A program made the translations under genes and the position numbers. A DNA stretch of 11,692 nucleotides from Anaerolineales bacterium (GTDB lineage: Bacteria > Chloroflexota > Anaerolineae > Anaerolineales > Villigracilaceae). This document shows, piece after piece, positions 6,513-11,692 of the stretch. Below the pieces are notes generated by a model that did no database searches, was not told the origin of the DNA, and saw nothing but the letters and a program-made list of their open reading frames with translations. The stretch's first letter is position 1, and every line of letters begins with the position of its first letter. The DNA lies in the NCBI GenBank assembly GCA_020847355.1, contig JADLCG010000100.1, positions 1 through 11,692 on the forward strand. The letters run 5' to 3'.

Positions 6513-7076
6513 ATGCAAACAGCCTTATTGATTATTGATATTCAGAAAGATTACTTTCCAAATGGGAAATTCCCGTTAGTTAACCCGCTGGAAGCCGCAA
6601 AAAAGGCGTATCTGCTTCTGCAATGTTTCCGCGAGCATGGCGGGCGGCACGTTCATATTCAACATATTTCGCTGGAGCCAGACGCCAGCTTTTTCGTCAA
6701 AGGCAGTGAAGGCTCGGATATTCACGATGCGGTCGCGCATTTTGAAGGCGAGCCAATCGTTTACAAGCACGAGGTCAATTCATTTCTCAATACGAACTTG
6801 CTTGAATTGCTCAAAAGTTGGGGGACTGAGCGCGTGGTGATTACCGGCATGATGAGTCACATGTGCGTAGATTCAACCGCTCGCGCCGCCGCGGATTTGG
6901 GCTTCAAAGTCATCGTGGCTGAAGACGCTTGCGCCACACGCGATCTTGAATTTGGCGGCACGATCATCCCCGCCGAGCATGTGCACAAAGCCTACATGGC
7001 GGCTTTGGAATGGTACGGTCAAGTGATGAAGGCGGATGAAGCGCTTGCTTTGTTAGCCAGCGAAATGCAGAAATAA
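6513..7076 (+). CDS. Isochorismatase-like cysteine hydrolase
   Basis: A 187-residue single-domain protein of the isochorismatase/nicotinamidase fold, cytoplasmic. The catalytic triad is visible: Asp9 in LLIIDIQKDYF, Lys85 in IVYKHEVNSF, and Cys118 in GMMSHMCVDSTARAA. The SHMCVDST form is frequent in uncharacterised family members. The metal-binding His set typical of nicotinamidases is not evident, so the substrate is open. The ATG at 6513 follows GGAGAA (6505-6510); earlier in-frame starts overlap the RNase H gene and add a non-conserved extension. It is probably co-transcribed with the RNase H gene and converges on kdgK. Confidence 0.9.
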   Translation: MQTALLIIDIQKDYFPNGKFPLVNPLEAAKKAYLLLQCFREHGGRHVHIQHISLEPDASFFVKGSEGSDIHDAVAHFEGEPIVYKHEVNSFLNTNLLELLKSWGTERVVITGMMSHMCVDSTARAAADLGFKVIVAEDACATRDLEFGGTIIPAEHVHKAYMAALEWYGQVMKADEALALLASEMQK

Positions 7077-7082
7077 TTATCA

Positions 7083-7098
7083 GGCTGAAAGCCGGCTT
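7083..7098. other. Small inverted repeat between convergent genes
   Basis: GGCT-GAA-AGCC overlaps the palindrome AAGCCGGCTT (7089-7098) in the 31-base gap between the convergent hydrolase and kinase genes. It is short and lacks a T-run, so a terminator role is only possible. Confidence 0.25.
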
Positions 7099-7107
7099 AC
7101 AGAAAAC

Positions 7108-8070
7108 TTATCTCGTCAGCGTAGAACTTGCATTCACTAATGAGGCAAGTTCTGCTTTTGTGGTGATGACCGCATCGCCCAGTTGACTTAACGCCAGCGC
7201 GGATAGAGTCACGCCGTATTTCAAGCCCTGCGCGATATTTCCATGCAACCAGCCATATAGCACGCCGGCGGCGAGCGCATCGCCTGCGCCAAGCCGATCT
7301 ATGATTTTGGTTGGACGGGCGGGTTCATGCTTCCAGATTTCCCCATCCCAAGCCATTGCGCCATTTTCACCAAAGGTGACGACGACATATTTGGCACGAC
7401 TCATTTTCAGCATGGCTTCGGCGATCTCGTCCATTTCTCCGCCGCAACCAAATAAGCGCGTAGCGTCTGCTTGACTGCAAAATAAAATCTCCACATTTTG
7501 TATCATCGGCACAAGAATTTCTTGGGCTTGTTTTTCCGTCCATAGTTTTTGACGATAGTTCACGTCAAAACTAATTGGAATATTTTTTTCTTTTGCTTTT
7601 TGTAAGGCTTGGAGCATAATCTCGTGACAAGAATCAGATAACGGGGGAGTGATGCCTGTGAGATGTAGGATGCGTGTATCCAGTAAGGAGCGCCAATTGA
7701 CGTCTTGGGCAGTCAAAGTCGTCGTGCTGGAATAGGCGCGATCATACGTCACCTGAATGCCGCGCGGCGGTTCGGCAAATTCAACGTAATAAGTCCCCAA
7801 GCGTCCTTGTTCCCGCCAAATGATATTGGATAAATCCACACCTGCTAATTGCAAATGATTAGAAGCTATTCTGCCTAGCGGATTTTTGGGCAAAGCGCCA
7901 GCCCAAGAGACTTTTTTTTCCAGCCTTGCCAATAATGTAGCGACGTTCGCCTCGGCGCCAGCGGGATATACATCCAATTTTTTTGCCGCTTCCAAACGCT
8001 CGCCGGATGGCACGCTGAGCCGCAACATTATTTCGCCGAAGGTCGTCGCGTCAAAGGTTGGATCAGCCAT
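7108..8070 (-). CDS. kdgK: 2-keto-3-deoxygluconate kinase (PfkB family)
   Basis: A 320-residue PfkB-family sugar kinase, predicted to phosphorylate KDG to KDPG with ATP. Visible motifs: the N-terminal FGEIMLRLSVPSGERLEAA; the substrate-binding AGAEANVATLLARL (37-50), typical of KDG kinases; FDVNYRQKLW (168-177); and the anion-hole/catalytic signature DRLGAGDALAAG (258-269) with base Asp264. The ATG at 8070 follows GGAAGG (8081-8076) with five A's between; it overlaps the end of the aldolase gene by 8 bases, so translation is probably coupled. The product is the substrate of the adjacent aldolase, which supports the KDG assignment over fructokinase or ribokinase. It is the last gene of a five-gene operon. 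Confidence 0.9.
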   Translation of the reverse strand: MADPTFDATTFGEIMLRLSVPSGERLEAAKKLDVYPAGAEANVATLLARLEKKVSWAGALPKNPLGRIASNHLQLAGVDLSNIIWREQGRLGTYYVEFAEPPRGIQVTYDRAYSSTTTLTAQDVNWRSLLDTRILHLTGITPPLSDSCHEIMLQALQKAKEKNIPISFDVNYRQKLWTEKQAQEILVPMIQNVEILFCSQADATRLFGCGGEMDEIAEAMLKMSRAKYVVVTFGENGAMAWDGEIWKHEPARPTKIIDRLGAGDALAAGVLYGWLHGNIAQGLKYGVTLSALALSQLGDAVITTKAELASLVNASSTLTR

Positions 8071-8704
8071 TTTTTCCTTCCAGCCACAGTTCGCGCAATT
8101 GCTTGGCGCGTTGCGTGAGGTCTGCGGCGCTTTGTTCGCGATTGACAACCAGTTTGCTTCCTAAGCCTACGGCAACCGCGCCTGCTTTGGCATACGCGGA
8201 AATATTCTCTGCGGAGATTCCGCCTGTTGGCACAAAATCTATATCGTCGAGCGGGGCGCGCAAGGCTTTGAGATAAGCCGCGCCAGCCGTATCTATTGGA
8301 AATAGTTTGAGCATTTTGCATCCGCCCGCAAAAGCGGTTTGCGCTTCGGTGGCGGTGAACACGCCGGGCAGGTGAAGTAGATTTTTACTCTGCGAAAGGG
8401 CAGTGGACGCTGAATCATAATTTGGGGAAATAAGAAATTGCGCGCCTGCATCATGGGCTTGTTGCACGCCGATTGTGTTTCTCACTGTGCCTGCGCCGAT
8501 CAGTAACTCGTCCCCGAAATGCGCGCGTAACTTGGGCAAGGCTTCTAGCACGGCGGGGCTGTTGAGGGTAATCTCCACTACCGAAACAGAACCCGCTAAC
8601 AGCGCGGCGCTGATGCGGAGCATATCCTCCGCTGAAAAACCTCCGCGAATGATAGCGATGATTCCGCAGGCTTTGATTTTTTGTGTCGCTTGTTCAATGC
8701 TCAT
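8063..8704 (-). CDS. eda: KDPG (2-keto-3-deoxy-6-phosphogluconate) aldolase
   Basis: A 213-residue class I aldolase, the usual size, which splits KDPG into pyruvate and glyceraldehyde 3-phosphate. The Schiff-base Lys133 is in KMLKLFPID. Arg20 (IIAIIRG) and Glu44 (VVEITLNSP) are in their expected places, together with GAGTV (70-74), ISPNYD (92-97) and the phosphate-binding PTGGIS (159-164) and GLGSKL (180-185). A related specificity such as KDPGal or 4-hydroxy-2-oxoglutarate cannot be excluded from sequence. It starts 3 bases after the PLP-enzyme stop and ends inside the kinase gene, so the three genes are tightly coupled. Confidence 0.93.
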   Translation of the reverse strand: MSIEQATQKIKACGIIAIIRGGFSAEDMLRISAALLAGSVSVVEITLNSPAVLEALPKLRAHFGDELLIGAGTVRNTIGVQQAHDAGAQFLISPNYDSASTALSQSKNLLHLPGVFTATEAQTAFAGGCKMLKLFPIDTAGAAYLKALRAPLDDIDFVPTGGISAENISAYAKAGAVAVGLGSKLVVNREQSAADLTQRAKQLRELWLEGKNG

Positions 8705-8707
8705 ACT

Positions 8708-9772
8708 TTATCTCACTGTGCCGCGCGCGGCAACTTTCCAGATTACTTCCACTTGATTATTTCTCATGCCGACCACTTCGTCGAACAAACAAGTGACTGT
8801 GCAACAATGATTGGGAATAATGCTGACGCGCTCGCCGATCTGCGGCTTGGTTTTACATGCAGAAAAATCTACCAGCCCATGCTCTTCGGACAAGGCGTAA
8901 ATTTTCGCTTCGGGATATTCGCAAATGTAACCATAGCCATCGAGTCCATGCAGATCGCTTGAAAGCGATTTACTGCCCGCGTCTAAAATTCCGCGCGTTT
9001 CGGTTGGGCGGCTGACTACCGTGCTCCACACGCGCAAGGCGCAGGTATCCAAAGTCACCGCGCCAGAACGCATGGTGAGGCGATCGCCATAAACGTAAAT
9101 GCCGGCGCGATGCTCGGTGATGCCAATGGCTGAATCCGCTTGCCACATGGTGGGCGTGCCGCCGCCGCTGACTCGTTTGATTGCGATATTTTCTTTTTTC
9201 AATAATTCGCGGGTCTGGTTTACAAAATCCGCAACGCCTGCGCTATATGGCGCCGACATATTTGGGTAAGTCATCAACCCGCCAAAATCTAAATTGGGCA
9301 ATTGCGAAATTGTTTTTGCTAATGCCGCCGCTTGTTCTGGCGTTTGCACGCCGCAGCGCTGTGCGCCTGTATCGCACTCCACTAAAACTTCCAGCGTTAG
9401 ATTATTTTTTTGCGCCGCGTCTGAAAGACCTTTGGCGACAAATTCCGAATCGCAAGTGACGCTAACTTTGATGCGCTTGGCGAGTTTCATTAGGCGGTTT
9501 AGTTTTGCTTCGCCGAGGATATTGTATGGAATGAAAATGTCTTTAAAGCCCGCCTCTGCCATCACTTCCGCCTCGCTGACTTTCTGACAGGTGATGCCGA
9601 CTGCGCCAGCTTCAATTTGCATTTGAGCGATTTCGGGAATCTTGTGCGTTTTGATGTGCGGGCGATTGGCGATCTGGCGTTCGTCTAAAAAACTTTGCAA
9701 GCGTTGAATGTTGCTTTGTAGTAGATCAATATCAACGACTGGCACGGGCGTTTCTAAATCCGCAATGCGCAT
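8708..9772 (-). CDS. D-threonine aldolase / D-serine dehydratase family PLP enzyme
   Basis: A 354-residue protein with the alanine-racemase-like N-terminal barrel and C-terminal beta domain of the D-threonine aldolase/DSD1 family. The PLP lysine is probably Lys41 in RPHIKTHK. Other marks are GITCQKVSEAEVMAEAG (58-74), ECDTGAQRCGV (132-142), the glycine-rich phosphate loop SGGGTPT and the C-terminal metal site PNHCCTV (His322 and Cys324), which binds a divalent metal in this family. Possible reactions are D-threonine aldolase, D-serine dehydratase or, given the adjacent KDG kinase and KDPG aldolase, an amino-sugar-acid dehydratase such as D-glucosaminate dehydratase. GGAG (9787-9784) lies within the end of ridA, only 3 bases separate the genes, and RidA is a sensible partner for a dehydratase that forms enamine intermediates. 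Confidence 0.85.
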   Translation of the reverse strand: MRIADLETPVPVVDIDLLQSNIQRLQSFLDERQIANRPHIKTHKIPEIAQMQIEAGAVGITCQKVSEAEVMAEAGFKDIFIPYNILGEAKLNRLMKLAKRIKVSVTCDSEFVAKGLSDAAQKNNLTLEVLVECDTGAQRCGVQTPEQAAALAKTISQLPNLDFGGLMTYPNMSAPYSAGVADFVNQTRELLKKENIAIKRVSGGGTPTMWQADSAIGITEHRAGIYVYGDRLTMRSGAVTLDTCALRVWSTVVSRPTETRGILDAGSKSLSSDLHGLDGYGYICEYPEAKIYALSEEHGLVDFSACKTKPQIGERVSIIPNHCCTVTCLFDEVVGMRNNQVEVIWKVAARGTVR

Positions 9773-9775
9773 GAA

Positions 9776-10156
9776 TTATTTTTCTCCAACATAAGCGATC
9801 ACGTCAATTTCAACGAGAATATTATTGAGTTGACTGCCCACCGTAGTGCGCGCAGGCTTGGGGTCGGGGAAGTAGGTCGCGTAAACTTTGTTATAGGCTT
9901 CAAAATATTTTAAGTCGCTTAGGTGCGCGGTCACTTTGACCACATCCGCCATGCTCGCGCCGCCCGCCGCCAGAATCGCTTTGATATTTTCCAACACTTG
10001 CGCGGTTTGCTCTTCTACCGTTTCGCCCGTTTTGCCAGTGGCTGGGTTCAGCGGACCTTGCCCCGAGACGAAGACAAAATCTCCAACGCGAATCCCTTGC
10101 GAGTACGCTCCGATGGGTTGCGCGCTTTCGTTCGTAGTGATCTGTTGTTTTGGCAT
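9776..10156 (-). CDS. ridA: RidA family enamine/imine deaminase
   Basis: A 126-residue protein, typical of the cytoplasmic trimeric RidA (YjgF) family, which hydrolyses 2-aminoacrylate and related enamines/imines to keto acids. Conserved residues are present: IGAYSQ (15-20), VFVSGQ, Arg103 in PARTTVG and Glu116 in LVEIDVIAYV. Arg at that position is the mark of the active RidA subgroup. AAGGAGC lies about 8 bases before the ATG. It follows the dipeptidase gene by 27 bases and precedes the PLP-enzyme gene by 3 bases, so it probably detoxifies or speeds release of that enzyme's product. Confidence 0.95.
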   Translation of the reverse strand: MPKQQITTNESAQPIGAYSQGIRVGDFVFVSGQGPLNPATGKTGETVEEQTAQVLENIKAILAAGGASMADVVKVTAHLSDLKYFEAYNKVYATYFPDPKPARTTVGSQLNNILVEIDVIAYVGEK

Positions 10157-10183
10157 GTGCTTGCTCCTTGTGGATGTTTTTAT

Positions 10184-11254
10184 TTAATTTAAGATACGGC
10201 GTAAAACGCGCATCCAATTTTCGTGCATGATTTTTTTTATATCCGCCTGCTGATAGCCGCGGCTTTCAAGAATTTCGGCGAGCTTTTGCAAATCCGCAAT
10301 TGTGTGTAAATCGGCAGGGGATTGCTCACGACCAAAACCGCCATCCAAGTCACTGCCAATCGCGGCATGCAAACAATTGCCCGCCAGTTGACATATATGA
10401 TCAATATGATTGACGACATCTTCCAAGACAACTTTTGGATTTTCTTTTGCGCCGCGTTGCCAAGCGGGGTGGAGCATCCAATTATCTAACGCGGCGCCGA
10501 TCACGCCGTCCCGTTCAATAATGGCGCGCAATTGGCGATCGTCAAATTGTCTTTGCCCTGGCACGAGCGCGCGGCAATTGTTGTGGCTGGCTAAAACCAC
10601 TCCGTTGAAATTTTCCAACGCTTCCCAAAACGCTTCGTCGGTTAAGTGCGTCAGATCTAACGCGATATTCAATCTTTCCATTTCAGGCAGTAAGGCAAAA
10701 CCGTTTTTCGTGAATCCGAGATTTGTGGATGTGCCGCCCGCATAACGACCCGCTCCATAATGGGCTGGACCAATCACACGCACGCCCGCCGCTTTCCACG
10801 CTGATAGTTGATTCGGCGAAAGAAGCGGGTCAGCGCTCTCCATGCTGATGATGATTCCCGGCGGCGGTTGCTTTGCGGCTGTGTCCGCTTCCCACGTTTG
10901 CCATTCTATAAAGTGATTTTCTAATTGCGCTTGGTTTACAAGCACGCGGATTTCATCTAACTCCTCCAGCCCGCGATAATACGCCAATTGACCTTGCGCA
11001 ATGCCATATGCCTGCGCTGGCGATTCGTAATCAATATCAGGTTGGGGCGTGCCTGTGGAGCGCGCCAATAAAGTGGCGAAGCAAATTGCGACGCGCCCTT
11101 TACGCATTTCAGGCAGTGAGATAGTCCCCATACCGCGCCCCGCGCCTTGAAGTTGTTTTTCCTGTTCACGAATCAAATTAATCGGACGCTGAAGGTTTCG
11201 ATTCCATTGGAGCGCGTTCCAAGCCAAGTCGAGATGCGAGTCAATGATGAGCAT
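10184..11254 (-). CDS. Membrane (renal) dipeptidase family M19 peptidase
   Basis: A 356-residue metallopeptidase of family M19. Metal-ligand motifs are in the expected order: His7 and Asp9 in DSHLDL, the bridging Glu139 in ISMESAD, His203 in DLTHLTD, His224 in ASHNNCR, and the Asp-rich IGSDLDGGFG (299-308). It has no signal peptide, so it is cytoplasmic despite the family name. M19 enzymes split dipeptides and tolerate a C-terminal D-residue, which could feed D-amino acids to the neighbouring PLP enzyme; this link is inferred. The ATG at 11254 is supported by the conserved start MLIIDSHLDL but has no Shine-Dalgarno sequence. It is the first gene of the operon, and its predicted leader carries the CRISPR-like repeat. 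Confidence 0.93.
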   Translation of the reverse strand: MLIIDSHLDLAWNALQWNRNLQRPINLIREQEKQLQGAGRGMGTISLPEMRKGRVAICFATLLARSTGTPQPDIDYESPAQAYGIAQGQLAYYRGLEELDEIRVLVNQAQLENHFIEWQTWEADTAAKQPPPGIIISMESADPLLSPNQLSAWKAAGVRVIGPAHYGAGRYAGGTSTNLGFTKNGFALLPEMERLNIALDLTHLTDEAFWEALENFNGVVLASHNNCRALVPGQRQFDDRQLRAIIERDGVIGAALDNWMLHPAWQRGAKENPKVVLEDVVNHIDHICQLAGNCLHAAIGSDLDGGFGREQSPADLHTIADLQKLAEILESRGYQQADIKKIMHENWMRVLRRILN

Positions 11255-11290
11255 GGAACTGATGATACCAAAACTTTATCTTTAATAAGA

Positions 11291-11319
11291 GAACCCGAAA
11301 TTTGCGCCATTTTCGGTTC
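11291..11319 (-). repeat. Inverted repeat linking the CRISPR-like handle to the leader
   Basis: On the - strand GAACCGAAA pairs with TTTCGGGTTC, leaving one bulged G, around a loop of about 10 bases. The left arm uses the last bases of the CRISPR-like repeat. In a leader transcript this would be a second hairpin directly after the repeat hairpin, about 37 bases before the dipeptidase start codon. Confidence 0.55.
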
Positions 11320-11342
11320 ATCCCCGCGTGTGTGGGGAATAC
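11314..11342 (-). repeat. Solitary type I-E-like CRISPR repeat
   Basis: A 29-base element that on the + strand begins CGGTTCATCCCCGC and ends GTGGGGAATAC, which matches in length and layout the class of type I-E repeats. By comparison with the E. coli repeat the crRNA sense is the - strand, the same direction as the dipeptidase operon. The stem is TCCCC/GGGGA plus inner pairs. One inner pair is G-U read on the + strand and A-C (a mismatch) in the crRNA sense, a sign of mild decay or altered use. No second copy is found 61 bases either side, and there is no cas gene in the window. It is a relic, an off-array copy or a regulatory RNA element. Confidence 0.75.
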
Positions 11343-11380
11343 TCATGATTCTCTTTACTTATGATAGAAGAGAACTGAAT

Positions 11381-11408
11381 TTTATAGGTAGGCGGAAAGC
11401 GCTTTCGA
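11381..11408 (-). promoter_or_regulatory. Candidate promoter of the dipeptidase-kdgK operon
   Basis: On the - strand TCGAAA (11408-11403, 4 of 6 matches to TTGACA) is followed after 16 bases by TATAAA (11386-11381). Predicted start is near 11374, giving a leader of about 120 nt that includes the CRISPR-like repeat. It is the only reasonable promoter seen upstream of the operon. Confidence 0.5.
11395..11406. promoter_or_regulatory. LacI/CcpA-like operator
   Basis: GAAAGCGCTTTC is a perfect 12-bp palindrome with a central CG step, the form favoured by LacI/GalR-family regulators and close to the core of CcpA cre sites. It overlaps the candidate -35 of the operon, so binding should repress transcription. 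No regulator gene is in the window. Confidence 0.5.
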
Positions 11409-11417
11409 TTAATAGGC

Positions 11418-11457
11418 AATAAAAAAGCGCCTTCTGAAATTTTTCCAGATGACGCTT
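11418..11457 (-). terminator. Intrinsic terminator for a - strand transcript entering from the right
   Basis: On the - strand AAGCGTC-A-TCTG pairs with CAGA-A-GGCGCTT (11 bp with one G-U and one A-A mismatch) around a 9-base loop and runs directly into a T-rich tail (six T's, A, two T's). It lies just upstream of the operon promoter and would insulate it. Confidence 0.65.
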
Positions 11458-11458
11458 A

Positions 11459-11501
11459 AAACACAACGTTCTAAAACAATTTGTTTTAGAACGTTGTGTT
11501 T
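11459..11501. repeat. Perfect 43-bp palindrome
   Basis: Two 21-base arms, left beginning AAACACAACGTTCTAAAACA and right ending with its exact complement GTTTTAGAACGTTGTGTTT, separated by a single T at 11480. All 21 pairs are Watson-Crick. It could extrude as a DNA cruciform or form a long RNA hairpin. It is one base from the - strand terminator. Origin unknown: tandem terminator, regulatory site or a short mobile-element remnant. Confidence 0.8.
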
Positions 11502-11692
11502 CAAAATTACTTCGTGCGGTCCCGACGGGCGAAAATTCCAACATTATTGCGATGGAATCGAACTACTTCCGCCCGGCATACAAAAGTCAGAAGCTCTGAC
11601 AATTTTGGACTATCGAAGAAAACGTGATCTCAAATAGCTATTAACGCAGCTCAATGCAAAGAGCGGCGCTCGCACATTCGTGTGTGGGCGCC
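11502..11692. other. Gene-less right edge with serial hairpins
   Basis: No convincing gene. Three inverted repeats are visible. (1) 11526-11575: on the - strand CGGGCGGAA pairs with TTTCGCCCG and, inside, ATTCCA with TGGAAT, with an 8-base bulge; the outer stem contains a G-U on the - strand but an A-C on the +, which favours the - strand as the RNA. (2) 11581-11607: CAAAA-GTCAGA and TCTGAC-AA-TTTTG around AGC. (3) 11665-11692: 12 bp including two G-T wobbles around a TTCG tetraloop, cut by the window end. Together with the palindrome and terminator to the left, this could be the 3' part of a structured - strand RNA. Confidence 0.4.

Noticed and set aside
7108..8148. Longer KDG kinase starting near 8148
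   Set aside because: The extension lies wholly inside eda in another frame; the ATG at 8070 has a clear GGAAGG site and fits the family's N-terminus.
11253..11404. A CRISPR array around the 29-base element
   Set aside because: No repeat copy is present about 61 bases on either side, so there is one repeat and no spacers bounded by repeats.
11520..11600. tRNA-like stretch on the - strand (TCTGACTTTTG followed by TAGTTCGATTCC resembles a tRNA-Lys anticodon and T-arm)
   Set aside because: The anticodon and T stems do not pair, no matching acceptor stem lies at the right distances, and the same bases form other, better hairpins. At most a decayed relic.
11449..11637. Open frame of 62 codons on the + strand
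   Set aside because: It runs straight through the 43-bp palindrome, has no ribosome binding site and resembles no protein I know.

Overview
The window looks like chromosomal DNA of a free-living bacterium, most likely a member of Chloroflexota (Anaerolineae). The evidence is indirect: moderate GC, dense short-gap operons, lipoproteins with Thr/Pro-rich linkers after the lipobox, an Asp-box (YCF48-like) propeller lipoprotein, an EC-type SufE, and a single type I-E-like CRISPR repeat. I see no transposase, integrase or phage gene. The taxonomic call is an inference.

Left part, + strand (1-4053): the 3' end of an oligopeptidase B gene, then thiolase, a seven-Asp-box lipoprotein, a second lipoprotein overlapping it by 22 bases, and a two-CBS-domain protein. 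The last four are closely spaced and may be one transcription unit. A strong hairpin at 4066-4095 separates them from the convergent sulfur genes.

Centre (4102-7076): on the - strand, a two-domain thiosulfate sulfurtransferase is followed by sufE, a likely sulfur-transfer pair. A stretch of about 400 bases without a gene lies upstream. It holds a strong sigma70-type promoter and about 180 bases that can form competing helices ending in a T-run, so it is a candidate ncRNA or regulated leader. Divergently, on the + strand, lie an RNase H with a viroplasmin-type N-terminus and an isochorismatase-like cysteine hydrolase.

Right part, - strand (11254 to 7108): a tight five-gene operon encoding M19 dipeptidase, RidA, a D-threonine aldolase/D-serine dehydratase-family PLP enzyme, KDPG aldolase and KDG kinase. 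All gaps are 27 bases or less, and the last two genes overlap. The PLP enzyme, kinase and aldolase could form a route from an amino sugar acid such as D-glucosaminate to 2-keto-3-deoxygluconate (KDG), then KDPG, then pyruvate plus glyceraldehyde 3-phosphate, with RidA removing enamine/imine intermediates. A candidate promoter with a LacI/CcpA-like palindrome on its -35 lies upstream. The predicted leader of about 120 nt contains the solitary CRISPR-like repeat.

The right edge (11418-11692) has no convincing gene. It holds an unusual series of inverted repeats, including a perfect 43-bp palindrome directly beside a - strand intrinsic terminator.
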